NCBI RefSeq assembly: GCF_011075055.1
Contig: NC_058137.1
Coordinates: 11,765,463-11,829,462 of the forward strand
Direction of reading: 5' to 3'
DNA from: Mangifera indica
Taxonomy: Eukaryota > Streptophyta > Magnoliopsida > Sapindales > Anacardiaceae
Length of the DNA: 64,000 nt
Both the position numbers and the translations under genes were made by a program. Under the pieces are notes generated by a model that saw only the letters and a list, made by a program, of their open reading frames with translations, was not told where the DNA came from and did no database searches. Positions 1 to 10,591 of the stretch are shown here, one piece after another (the first letter of the stretch is position 1; each line of letters begins with the position of its first letter).

Positions 1-1260
1 CTCTAATAATACAGGTATGAATACTGTGTCTAGTCGTATCCGTCGTTCGAGACACCCTATGTTCTCTGAGTATGATACCTCAGAGTCGTACACCGTAATC
101 GATTAATCGCTAAAATATATAACTCTAACCACCTAATGTGCGTAGTTGAAATTGATAGGGATGAAAACCTATAAACAATGAGAAATTAGAATGGTTACAT
201 GTGTAGATTATAAATTAATTCAACGTAAATTATAATAAAAATACTATTATATCATACCGTATCGACCATCCCTCATGGTTTGTAAAACAATCCCAGGGTA
301 TAATCTGCCTCAACCATCTTTGTGAAGAGCCCTGGAAACCGATACTCCCTTGTCAGTGTGGTCTGCCAACTCTTCTAGGCCATCTCGACATGCCCTACGA
401 AGAATGTGTGGGCAGTCGTCCAACGCTGTGAAACAGTCAAACGATGATTATCCTAATACTAACGTAATATAGCCAAAAAGGAATCCATATACTAAAATGG
501 TATAAAAAACTTGAATTGTGTTAGTTATTGATGAATATATCAAACTTTTGACCAAATTATATAGTATAGACAACTTATATCGTCGGTCAGCCATTCGCGT
601 AACTCTATCATAATCGATTGAAACTATCTTTCGACTATGATTCGATGAAGTAAACATCATATGCATCAGATGTCATAGTTTCGGTGCACTAAACGAGAAA
701 AGATTCCTCACGCTTTGTGGTAGAGGATGGAATGGTTTGGATTTGTTGTTTCACTTTCCCTTTGATTGGATTTGTATACGGGGTGCGAATAAGTGGACCT
801 TTTCGGACGATCCGACCATGTGTTATATGAACCACCTACAAGTACATACAACTATTAATTTAGTATTTCATCTTAAGTAACAATTACAAATTAATCAATT
901 AATGTTACTTTATCCATGCATGTCGGATGAGGTTTGACTGGAGAATCCTTTATTGTGGTCAAGTCAACCGTGTGTGCCTTTTCGATGGACTGCAAAATTA
1001 TAATTTTGAAATTATCAGTGATCAGTACATATGAATATTTATATACTAATTATAATAGATATACCTCAACCTGGCTTGCATCGGAAACATCCTTCTGTAA
1101 GTCATCTTTTTGTGAACTAATATGTATTGTCCTTTTGCTGGAGTTGGGGATATCAGCAAGTAACCACGACCGCTCATCCTGAAAAGAAGACAAAATATTT
1201 ATAAATAAACATAATAATTGGAAAGATAAATTGATATATACATTTCATAAAAAAAACACT
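1..1260 (-). other. Downstream exon-like segments of the element C gene; rest unassigned
   Basis: On the minus strand a clean 114-nt exon candidate lies at 1065-1178. It is preceded by AG, followed by GTATAT, and open for 38 codons (begins DERSWLLADIPNSSK). Another AG-preceded open segment lies near 900-990. By position this should hold the rest of the linker and perhaps an Ulp1 peptidase domain, but I could not recognise the His, Asp and Cys blocks of that domain here. Positions 1-430 show no convincing coding signal on either strand. Confidence 0.3.
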
Positions 1261-1262
1261 AC

Positions 1263-1769
1263 CTCTATGGTCGGAGAAGGTGCTCAGAGAGAACTCTTGA
1301 TCAATAATGCCTCAATGCCAATACCCTATACGCATGAAAAGAACAAAATGATAAATGATATTTCATATAAAATATAATAATTACAATAATTTTCATACCT
1401 TAGGTGAGGGATTTGAAGAAACTGGAGGTCTGACCGAAAGGCCTGTATGAGCAAGACCCTATACGAATATATAAAATGAATTAATCATTGACAATTAATT
1501 AAAAAATAGAGTGCCACCGATAAATGACATACCTCAGATCGGAGAGATGATGTAATAGAAGGGTCAATCGATACGCCTTTATAGCGATTACCCCAGGGTA
1601 ATAATAATAATAATTTGATCAATGACATTTCATATAAAACATAATCAAAACATAGTAACAATATTTAACATTAAATACCTCTAAGAAATTAAATATAGAC
1701 CTCATGTGGCTGATAGGATGGTATTGACCTATCAATGGGGGAGATCGTCCCGACACTATCGTGCATACC
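1263..1769 (-). repeat. Tandemly repeated mini-exons in the element C gene
   Basis: Three related minus-strand blocks lie at 1263-1325 (63 nt), 1399-1458 (60 nt) and 1533-1592 (60 nt). Each starts with GGT, stays in phase 0 and ends AG or AAG/GAG followed by GTA. They translate as short Gly-initiated cassettes (GIGIEALLIK, GLAHTGLSVR, GNRYKGVSID at their starts) of 20-21 codons, rich in Pro and Ser at the end. A fourth, more diverged block is at about 1701-1769. The 1263-1325 block has an in-frame TGA, and the 1533-1592 block has lost its AG acceptor (GG instead). Spacing is about 130-170 bp, consistent with exon-intron unit duplication. Confidence 0.5.
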
Positions 1770-1989
1770 TTGTATGAAGTTAATATAGTTGTCAGAGCAA
1801 TAACGTAATACAATTTTTATAAGCAATAAATGAGATATGATTTTACAACCTAATTGACTAGAGCTGGACATGTACGTGTGACGATTTCCTTCAAATGAGT
1901 TAGACAATCATCTGAGAAGACACATCATCATGTAATCGAGTCATCTGTGAAGACACCTCGTCACAGAAATAGGAAAGCTCATGTAAAAT

Positions 1990-3345
1990 CATAGTGCCCT
2001 AGTATGCTAATGCAGTATCTACTGTGGATAGAGTGGGTGATATAGATGGGGGATACTTTTCTATGACTAAATGGGTAGCATAGTCCTCAACCCTAGGAAG
2101 GTCTGCGGTCTCGACTGCTGGGCTTTGAACTATAGGGGGACATGAAGGCTGCTTTATAACATAAGGCTGAGTAGGCTCATCAAGTGTCCCAAGAGTATTG
2201 ACGGGTATATTTGAAAGTGGCATAGTAGGAGAAGCCCTATCTCCTATCAGGGGAGGAAATAAAGACGATAAAGAGGAATGTGACGGACGAAGTAGGAATG
2301 TGACATCATCCTATTCATGAAGATATACAACTCAAAATAATTGCAATATTCAATGAATCAATCGATTGACTAATTAACGATTATATACCTAGTCACTAGT
2401 GAAAATAGTGCCCATATGACTCCAAGTAGGGACGTCCTGCATACACCACCTAAACATCTGTGGAGACGTATGGATATCAATCATATCAACCCAATCATAC
2501 AAGGTGTCCAGTGTCTCAAATATCCAATACTGCAATATAACCATTAATGATTAAAATAAATCAATTTGTTTTTTTCGCCGATTAATATATGTAATCAATA
2601 AATTTAAACTTACCTGAAATGCAAAAGGAAATCCATAGAAGTCATATTTATGCATTTCAGGCATCCGTCCATAGCAGACTCTTTGACTTACCTATGACAT
2701 TGACTTGTACATCATCTGCCACATGACAATGCCCCAAGGATAGGAATTAAACCTATCCAGATGATCAACCAACTTTAAGTATTCCATAGATGCTTTCTTT
2801 CGTCGATCATTCCCTAACAACATCATATGAAGATAGTATAGTAAGGCCATCTTGACGGTGTCAATCTCGTCATCCCCTCATGGTCTGGCCAAATGAACAT
2901 GCTCTATGTCATGATACTACACTTTCGGGTAGCCCCGAAAGTATATATCTCTAATCCTATGTCTGGATGAGTGGGAAATATATGATGAAAGAGTAGTGAG
3001 TCAGTTAAATGATAGCCCTGTCATCAAAGAAAACTCAAACGGGCTGAATCTCACATCAACTAACCCTAAACCATAACTCATCTCTGACGAAGGGCCGATG
3101 TAGCTGTCATAGGAGAAATGCATGAACCAACACTCTGAAAAATTTGGTCTCGGGTAGACAAAAAAGATGCCTAAAACATGCCTTCTCAAACAGTTGAAAC
3201 TGATCCAGGGTCAGTGTAGACATAATCTTAGATAATGCTGTACGCTGTGCACGACATATAACCTTTGCCCGAAAGTGTTTGGACTCATTGGAGATTCGTA
3301 GCTCACCTTCAACACGTTTCCTTTTACGAGTTCATATAGTTTGAT
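1990..3345 (-). pseudogene. DUF1985 gene of element C (MULE-associated, Ulp1-type family), decayed
   Basis: DUF1985 is a plant domain of unknown function that usually precedes a Ulp1 (C48 SUMO-type) peptidase and is spread by MULEs. Visible blocks in order are a basic KRKRVE start near 3340, STLTLDQFQLFEKACF (about 3200-3250), FSPFEFSLMTGL (about 3010-3050), DTVKMALLYYLHMMLLG (about 2810-2860), LDRFNSYPWG (about 2730-2760) and FYGFPFAFQ ending at a CAG/GTAAGT donor at 2614. The next exon starts at 2529 (YWIFETLDTLYDW) and ends at 2389. A third exon, starting at 2310, leads into a Pro/Ser-rich linker and a repeated DEVSSQM-type segment. A frameshift near 3065 and several in-frame stops mark it as a pseudogene. 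The domain call is strong; exact ends are approximate. Confidence 0.75.
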
Positions 3346-4150
3346 ATATCAAATCTGAAAATAAGATTTGATATATTTGAAAATGACAAAATTCGAAAAA
3401 ACGAAACTGAAATTTGAATTCTATACGTTGAAATACCCTATAGTGTCAATAATAAAAAAATCGTTTGAAAATCTAAAAAATACAAGTTGATATATCCTAA
3501 AATAGCGAAAATAAAAAAAACAAAACCAAAATTCGAATTCTATACGTTGAAATACCTTAGAATGTCAACAATCGAAAAATCGTTAAAAAATCTAAAAAAT
3601 ATTTGTCGATTTATCCTAAAATGGTGAAAATAGAAAAAAAAGAACTTCAATTCGAATTATATACGTTGAGATACACTAAAATGTCAACAATCAAAAAATC
3701 GTTTGAAAATCTAAAAATACGAGTCAATATATCCTAAAATAACGAAATTTCAAAAAACGAAATTGAAATTCGAATTTTATACGTTGAAATACCCTATAAT
3801 GTCAATAATAAAAAAATATTTCTGAAATCTAAAAAATACGAGTCGTATATCCTAAAATGGCAAAAATCGAAGAAACGAAACTAAAATTTGAACTGTATAT
3901 ATTGAAACACACTAGAATGTCAACAATCGAAAAATCGTTGAAAAATCTGAAAAATAGGAGTCGATATATCCTAAAATGGCGAAAATCGAAAAAACGAAAT
4001 TGAAATTCGAATTTTATACATTCAAATATCCTAGAATGTCAACAATCGAAAAATCATTGGAGCATTTGAAAAATAGGAGTCGATGTATTCTAAAACGGTA
4101 AAATTCGAAAAAACGAAGCTGAAATTCAAAAATACGAATCGATATATCCG
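3340..4150. repeat. 119-bp tandem array (about 7 units) in element C
   Basis: The phrase GATATATCCTAAAATGG and close variants recur at about 3486, 3605, 3724, 3842, 3960, 4079 and 4138, giving a 118-119 bp spacing apart from the short last step. Each unit holds two related halves: one with TATCCTAAAATGG and one with TTGAAATACCCTAGAATGTCAA. It is therefore a dimer of a roughly 60-bp monomer. The reverse complement resembles the 60-bp monomers at 33990-35290. No protein reading is supported. Confidence 0.8.
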
Positions 4151-5150
4151 ATAAACGAAAAAACTGAAATATCAAGTAGAAATTTTGTCATTACATTGTA
4201 AAATGTACCAAAAAAACACAAAAATGAAAAAAATCGAATGTCCAATTCGAAAACTACATATCGAAAAACCCTAAAACCGAAAAACAGATATAAAATTCGA
4301 AAACTACACGTTGAAAAACCCCCGATGTGAAAAATATTAATTTACCCCCTTAGAAATTTTCTACTACAAACAGGTCCAATATTTACCCTAGCCCCTTCAA
4401 CAATTTTCTAATCTTTTAGAGCCCCTACAATTTAAAAAAAGTTAAATTTCCCCCCAACCTATGGTTTTCAAGACAGTAGCCCACTGTCTCATGTAAAATT
4501 TCACAAAGACCCCCAGTGGACTAACCGCTCTCCTGTAACTCCCTAATATTTTGAAAAAGCTACTTCGCCCCCCAACCCACGGTCAATCTCTCCTGATTGT
4601 GGGAGAATTCCTCATGATCGTGGGTTATATTGTTCCCACGGACAAGAGCGCCGACTATTCTAACCCCTTTTCCAGGCCAAAAATCGTCGTTTCTACCTCC
4701 AATTTCAACTTAAATCAAATGTACATATCCTATAATACAAAACCCCTCAAGAAATTCAAGCAAAAATCAAAACATTTTATGCATTGTTCAAAATCGGAAC
4801 CTTAAAATTTCAAACCTCAAAATCTCCCTCAAATCTTAATAATCTTAACAATAAATTGATTTAAACAACAGTAGAGAAGATGTACTAATCTTCTTTGCCA
4901 TTTTGGGTTATCGAAAAACACGAAAATCAACGAAAATCGCTTTGCCCATGGAACGAGCATAGAATGACCATGGTAGATGTGAAATTCTTTGAATTTGCAT
5001 AGTAAAATTATGGGAAAATATGTAAAATTCTTGGTTTATATATAGGGGCAGTTTGGTCATTTCACAAAAAGGGGTATTTTTGCTTTATCCTAATTGTTTT
5101 AGGTAATTTCTCTTAGACCCCCTTAATTTAAGGTATTTATATAATTTCCC

Positions 5151-5788
5151 TATTTTTTCACACATTACCTATTTTTCTCTACACTCAAAAGGCTAGGCAT
5201 CAAGCCTACTTACAGTGGTTAATGTCGATTATTTAGCCAACTTAGATTTTTCTTCGTACTTGCTTGAAAGCTACTTCAACTTGTACAAAGGAAAGGTGGT
5301 TTGCAGAGGCTGGGAGCAATTTCTAAACTCTTATGGATAAAAGAAACTTCTAGAGAGAGAACGAGAGAGACAATGCTCTCATTTAATAATGGTTACAGTA
5401 ACATCACCCAAATGTATGAAAGGAATTGGAGAACCGTCTTGTGTTTGTGTTTCAGTGACGTCAATATGCCAAGAGAACGGATTGCGCCAATTGGCAACTC
5501 ATCTACCAACGCCTTTAATAAAGTTATACAACGAACTGTTCTTGGTCCTTCTCCATGCCAGTTTCATTCAGATAGTAATTAATATAAATGAAATTTTCTG
5601 AAATTCTCGACATCAATTACTTTCGAGAATCCTCACACATTTTCGAAAAAGCAAGGTTGAGAATTAATTAAAATTTCCCAGTGGCTCCAACATGGAAGAT
5701 TGCTTGAGTAGCTCCGTTTTGAACATTAGTGACAAACACCCTGTATGATCACATTATAATAAATGAGTATCCGATTATTCAAAACAAA
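5151..5788. other. Unassigned sequence between elements C and A
   Basis: No recognisable gene. A 94-codon open frame (5301-5582, +) has no familiar motif, and a GAGAGA-rich patch lies near 5350. The last nine bases (5780-5788, CAAAACAAA) are the left target-site duplication of MULE A. This may be the only host DNA between the two elements. Confidence 0.5.
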
Positions 5789-5999
5789 GGGATATTTAAA
5801 AAATTGCCACAATTTGGCCCACCTATATATTTTTATCACATTTTTTATGCATATAAAAAATATATCACAAAAAGTATATAGTTCCAAAAATACCTTTATT
5901 ATGACTAAAGTTTGATAGCCATATGATTATAATGTTCATGCATGAAAAGAAGTTTGCATGCGATTCCATTCTGCAAAGTAAAAGAATCCCTGCAAAGCA

Positions 6000-6689
6000 A
6001 AAAAAGAAGTTCACGTGAGTTTTGAATACAAAACTCCAAGACCAGTCACTTTCCCCAAATTAATTAAAAAATTCTTCTCCCTTTCCAAGCCTCCACCGAT
6101 TCACTTTCCCCAAATTAAAAAAGTCTTCTCCTTTTCGAAGCCCCCACCATGAAGAAGAAGCAACCGATGCCAATGAGAAGGAGAACTAATGCCAATGACG
6201 AACGCTCCATTGACTAATGTTGATGAGATCAAACACTCAATCGACCAATGCCGATGAGATCAAACGCTCCATCCACCAACGTCGTTGTCTGAATCTGACT
6301 GATTTGGGAAGAATGGCATGTTGAATTTTGCGGGTGAGTGATTTCTACTTAGATTTTTTTGTTTAAATTTTGTTGATGTATTTTATAAATATTGGTGTTT
6401 GGTGTTAGTGTGTGAATAAATCTATATAAAAAAGAAAAGGGATTTTGTTGTGTTGATTTAGTTCTGGTGTGTGACAATTAATTATTGATTTGGTTTTTTC
6501 TGATCTGAGCATTTGACTTGTTGTGATTTGAATTTGAAAAATTTGAAGAATAATAGATGATATAGCTTGTTAGGCGATATAGGTGATCACCCATTGAATC
6601 AATATCTTGTTTTTTTTTCCCTTTCATTGTTTTCCATTCATGTTGTAGGAACACTGAATCAATATCCAAGAGGAAGTATTCATGTTTCA
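6000..6689 (+). other. 5' leader region of the MULE A DUF1985 gene
   Basis: This stretch inside MULE A precedes the DUF1985 relic. It contains two near-identical CACTTTCCCCAAATTAA phrases (about 6046 and 6101) followed by AAGCC(T/C)CCACC, and a locally repeated AT(C/G)AACGCTC phrase around 6200-6270. No conserved protein block was found, and no start codon for the downstream relic can be assigned. Confidence 0.35.
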
Positions 6690-7800
6690 TGAAGAGTATA
6701 AATTTAATGCGCAAATGACTGTCTAAATGAAGATGAATGTTGTTAGTGTCATAAAATAGAAATTGACGATGATGCAATGAGAGATATTTTAGATGACCTA
6801 TTTTGGCTGATTCTTATGTTTGGAAGAGACTTGCTTTAATTGAGGGCAACATGATAGAGAACTATGGTTTTGAATGAACAGTGTGGAAGTATGTTTCAAC
6901 CTAACAGAGTTTACACTTGTCACTGGTCTTTTATTTAGAGATGACACAAACGTGTCACACTATGTGAATTTTTTAGGAAGCCCAAGATTGATGCTACAAT
7001 ACTTGCCAAGGCTTAGTAGATCATTATGGTATCAAGACATCGAAGGGGCGGTTGATGACCAAATTTGGGGTGATAATGATGAGGATATTGTAAAGTTTAT
7101 AGTTTTGTATTTAGCATATTCCTTTTTTTTAGGGATAGACAATAGCAACATGACATCCAATCAAATGTTGTATCTCGCTGGCAATCTAGATGCATTTAGT
7201 CGATATCCATAGGATGTGTTATCAGAGAACAAGATAGTAGACTCTATGTGATGAGGTATACATGAAAGATATAAGTATTGCCTACAGAAGTATGATACCT
7301 ACACGAGTCCAACCCTTATTGTCAATTACCCAGTTATGGGTTTTCCTATTGCATTCCAGGTAAGTAATGCATTATCAATCAAGAAAGTAATTTGATTACA
7401 TGTTATCATTAGCACTAACCAACTTATTGTCCTTTTTTAATACAGTTTTAGATTTATAAGACAGTGAGCAACCTATCGCCACATGTGTTACTCATCATAG
7501 ATGATCGTGTCCCATGAATGCTTAAATGAAGGATCATTTTCCTTCCAAACTGGGATGAAACTGAAGCAATTATGGGCACACCTTCAACAAAGTTTTGTTA
7601 ACTTATATAATAGAATATAAGATATGTTTTGTTAACTTACAACAAAGTTTTGTTTTGTTTATTTTAGGTTCTTATTACAGTTGTATTGCTCTAACATTGC
7701 TTGATTGGGAGACGAAATGATATATGAGGGCGTTAGAGTTCAGGAGAGAAAAGATACCTACCATGTCATCTGATAAGGAGTCCACAAAATCGATCAATAA
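6690..7800 (+). pseudogene. DUF1985 gene of MULE A, copy 1, decayed
   Basis: Conserved DUF1985 blocks occur in order. KFNAQMTV and a degraded QKEIF-type stretch are at about 6690-6800. VCFNLTEFTLVTGL is at about 6885-6930, IWGDNDEDIVKF at about 7060-7100, and LAGNLDAFSRYP at about 7170-7210. NYPVMGFPIAFQ ends at a CAG/GTAAGT donor at 7359. A second exon begins at 7446 and a third candidate at about 7672 (LLDWETK, RALEFRREKIPTM). The YPW tryptophan at 7210-7212 is TAG here, and further stops and frameshifts interrupt the frame. The intron position is the same as in elements B and C. No Ulp1 domain follows, because MURA sequence in the other orientation starts near 7830. Confidence 0.75.
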
Positions 7801-7829
7801 TTTGTATGTTACTTTAGGATGTTATGCTT

Positions 7830-8735
7830 CGTATCGATCATCTTTTCATAGTGCTCAAATCCATCCTCCTTCTTTCTAGCTTATGCCTACCACTTGCATT
7901 AATGATCTACACACCTGATTTGATAACGTTTCATGTCAAAGTAAACAACTTTCCATTGGATGCCTGTCTCTAAAGCATATCTCTTAAATAAAGTTACTAA
8001 TTCAACTTTCAAATCATAAATGCCCATTACTCTTAAACTGCTGTAGCTTTATGTTTCCTAATTATTAATACCAGTGTTCTCAACATTCACAGTTGGCTTA
8101 AAAACCCACTGGAATAGGATTATGAATATGACTTGAATATGCTCTCATATCTATGAAGTCATGACGTCTCATACTAGACTCAACCCCCTCATTGATTTGA
8201 CTTCTCATAATGTCTTTGCTTAGTATGCAATCCGTGTTGTCATCATCATATCATCATCATTATCCTCAAGATTATAGTCCTTATCCACATCGTCACAATT
8301 ATCTCTATCACTATGATTCATATCATACTCTTGGAAAATTTATGGTTATGCCCAATCATATATGTGATGATCCTCTCTTTCTGTCACATAGACTTCTTTG
8401 TCTAATTGATTGTCTTTTCCTTCAATTGGAGTTTGGGTAACATAAAGTTTTATCAATTCTCATAAACTTCTTGCTTGCATCATTACATACTCAAGATCAT
8501 CATTGTCTTCGACCTCAATAGAACCCATTGATGCATCACCTGTGATAAATATGTGAATATTTGCTCGACTCCGATTAAATATGAGACAATTGCATATTTT
8601 GCCTACAAATCCTTTGAAATCAACATTTGTGTCTATACAGATCAGTTTGTCCTTCCCACTGACATATTTCACTACATTATCATTACCTGTAATCTAATTC
8701 CTTACGAAACAAAAAATAAATCTGGCTTTTCCCAT
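7830..8735 (-). pseudogene. mudrA-like: MURA transposase, N-terminal part, MULE A copy 1
   Basis: Reading from ATG at 8735, an open frame interrupted by one early TAG gives a PB1-like N-terminal region. Key pieces are VVKYVSGKDKLICIDTN, NVDFKGFVGKIC and MGSIEVEDNDDLEYVM, the acidic DDDL end being typical of Mutator-like transposases. It is followed by a degraded acidic Asp-rich stretch (about 8230-8300) and by HIHNPIPVGF and QWKVVYFDMKRYQIRCVD (about 7830-8120), the start of the MuDR-type DNA-binding domain. Every piece aligns with MULE B (IDTSADFKGFVVKI, then DPNPFQWVLKPT in a corrected frame). Catalytic domain and SWIM finger are missing. Confidence 0.65.
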
Positions 8736-8815
8736 TTTTACCCATAAACAACCTTGTATTGTCAAGCAAAATCAAAATTGGATACATTCAAAGTTTTTGT
8801 AAAAAAAGGAACATG

Positions 8816-8880
8816 CGAGATCTCCTACACTTGGTAGGTGATCTCGTCTACAAGCTATAGGTGATCTCGCCTATAGCTTG
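8816..8880. repeat. Two adjacent hairpins upstream of the MURA relic (copy 1)
   Basis: Hairpin 1 (8816-8846): arms CGAGATCTCCTAC and GTAGGTGATCTCG, 12 of 13 paired, 5-nt loop. Hairpin 2 (8851-8880): arms CAAGCTATAGG and CCTATAGCTTG, 11 of 11 paired, 8-nt loop TGATCTCG. The loop of the second repeats the GATCTCG of the first stem. They lie in the 5' leader or promoter side of the minus-strand MURA gene. Confidence 0.75.
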
Positions 8881-9419
8881 AAGCCGGTCATTTTATTTCT
8901 TTTCTTTCTAGAATACAAAAAAAAAACTACACACACCATTTTTAGTGAACATTCTCGTCCCATTTGACCTACCAATCAGTACTTTAACTCCTTTAACATA
9001 CATATATAATAACATTCTACAAACAAAATACGGAATAAATGTTATTATTTTTACAATTTTTCTAACTACATTACTAAATTTTATCTTAAATCAATTACTT
9101 TAGTATAAAATCTTTAAATTGTAACTATTACATAAACAAATACAAAAGAAAGGGGTATAGATCAACACTAACCTTGATTAGGATGAATTATCTGCAAGAT
9201 TTCCGAAAATATATTTTGCTTTTTCAGTGTTGAAAAAAAGTCTATTTCTTGTGTTTATAAAGATGAAGAAAAAGGTAGTTTTTATATTTAACTAACAAAG
9301 TGGTATAATTCTTTAATGAAAAAAGTGTGGTAAAAATGTATCAATGGATCCAAAAAGTGTTATTTTTTAATATCCCTAAAACAAATAAATTGACAAAACT
9401 GTGAATGGTTAATATTACA

Positions 9420-9631
9420 TCTTCAAAGGAACATAGGAAACGAAACTTGTGAGATATAACAAGGCATCGTGAGTAAGCCATGCTCTCGGGGAGAGGGTTA
9501 TAAGGTTGAACCACTGGTTCGAAAGCCTTGAGATTTTATGGTGCTCTGAAATGAAGGCTTAAATTCCAAGACTTGGCAAAGCCACCATCGTGGCCAACCT
9601 TGCCATTCTAGGACCAATTATTACCACCTCT
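9420..9631 (-). pseudogene. Relic of monooxygenase exon 1 (copy 1)
   Basis: The minus strand reads EVVIIGPRMARLATMVALPSLGI then stop, followed after frameshifts by LSPRAWLTHDAL and a CTCACAAG...CCTTTGAAGATG stretch. This parallels exon 1 of the gene at 18001-20480 (EVVIVGAGIAGLATAVAL, LHPNAWLALDALG, SHKLTSLYSPFKK) over its whole length. The dinucleotide-binding glycines are partly lost (GAGIAG has become GPRMAR). The relic ends about 35 bp from the target duplication of MULE A and abuts an LTR-like segment on its 5' side, so only exon 1 survives between two mobile elements. Confidence 0.7.
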
Positions 9632-10393
9632 TGTGCAAACATGATTTCAAATCAAGAAATGGCAAACAATTAAGTAAACAAATCAAGAAGGATAATCAAC
9701 AGTAAGAGAGATGAGGAAAGAAGGCAAAAAGTCTAGAAATGTGGGAGAGAGAATTTTTATTAAAAGTGGGGAAAATTATTTTATAGATAAGTCATTGCCT
9801 CTTATATACTTGGGTGGTACAATTACAAGAAAAACCTTCAATTGTTATGAAATAAATAATAGGGACCGTACTATTTTCACATATCAACTAAGTACAATAC
9901 AGTTCAAAAACTGTCACTTTTAGCCACATATGCTAAAAATCTCCCTTAATTTGGACTTGCTCCAGATCTCAACACTTCCATTCAAATTTCAACTGAGTGT
10001 TATACAGTTCAAAAACTGTCTCTTTTAGACATATATGCTAACATCCCCTCTTAATTTGGACCTACTCCAGATCTCAACATTTCTATTTAGATTTCAATTG
10101 AGTGTTATACAGTTCAAAAACTAATTTTCTCACTTACATATGACAACTTTCCCCCTTAATCTAGACCTTCTCCAAGCTTACAGATTTCAACACTTCTGTT
10201 TTCTGATCAACTTAAAGGAGATTGGATTTGGCAGAATAGACACTACAGACTCTCTTTAATCCTCTTTTTCTTCTTTTCTTTCTTTTCTTTCTTTATTTTT
10301 TTCCTTTCTTTTCTTTTCTCATTTTACTCTTCTGTTTTTTCTTCACTTTTTTCATCTTTTTTTTTTCACCTTATATTTTTAGAAAAGTTAACA
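9632..10393 (-). mobile_element. LTR-like segment, minus orientation (copy 1)
   Basis: Minus strand: begins TGTTAAC at 10393 and ends TTTGCACA at 9632. It carries a TATA-type motif (GTATATAAGAGG near 9810) and the 105-bp repeats upstream of it. The terminal roughly 150 bp recur inverted at 17199-17348, where they are followed by a primer-binding-site-like motif, which supports an LTR 3' end. The 5' boundary is a guess from the TG start, and no matching target duplication was found. A purine-rich tract (minus strand) lies at about 10250-10375. Confidence 0.45.
9900..10214. repeat. 105-bp tandem repeat, 3 units (copy 1)
   Basis: CAGTTCAAAAACT starts units at 9900, 10005 and 10110, exactly 105 bp apart. 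Each unit continues with an ATATGCTAA or ATATGACAA variant, a CTTAAT(T/C)TGGAC or CTTAATCTAGAC variant and AGAT(C/T)TCAACA. The third unit is the most diverged. The repeats sit upstream of the TATA-type motif of the minus-strand LTR-like segment, where U3 enhancer repeats would be expected. Confidence 0.85.
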
Positions 10394-10591
10394 AGCATGG
10401 GATATTAGAAATATACCTGGACTATCTGAGGTTGAATTAGAAGTGTGCACTAGGCAATTGACCTACCAAACAAAGATGTAGGGAAAATGAAAGAGTAAGA
10501 TAAACAAAAGGCAAAGTCAACCGAAAAACAAAGTAGAAAGGATTAATAAGTAGTAGAACATGAATATACTCATTAAAATTGATGACAAAGC

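Larger units (their letters stand above)
1..5150 (-). mobile_element. MULE-like element C, partial (right end, array and DUF1985 gene)
   Basis: Read on the minus strand, the element opens at 5150 with GGGAAATTAT, the same kind of terminus (GGGAAATTA) that opens element D at 33036. It continues through an A/T-rich subterminal zone (about 4330-5150), a tandem array (3340-4150), then a DUF1985-coding region and further short exons that run off the window at position 1. The order terminus, 60-bp-type array, gene is the reason for treating it as one element. The opposite end and target duplication lie outside the window, so element status is inferred from the terminus and gene content. Confidence 0.5.
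5789..9376. mobile_element. MULE A, copy 1: 3.6-kb internally deleted Mutator-like element
   Basis: The left end GGGATATTTAAAAAA and the reverse complement of the right end GGGATATTAAAAAAT open inverted repeats that stay alignable for about 70 bp. Flanking 9-mers CAAAACAAA (5780-5788) and TAAAACAAA (9377-9385) match at 8 of 9 positions, the length expected for Mutator-like elements. Inside are a plus-strand DUF1985 relic and, facing it, the minus-strand N-terminal part of a MURA transposase. The transposase core, SWIM finger and Ulp1 domain present in MULE B are absent. It is best read as a deletion derivative of a B-like element in the opposite orientation. Confidence 0.8.

Noticed and set aside
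5301..5582. 94-codon frame between elements C and A
   Set aside because: No motif, no second copy to compare, codon pattern not convincing.
9632..10393. Solo LTR with target duplication
   Set aside because: The five bases flanking each side do not match, and the 5' boundary rests only on a TG dinucleotide.
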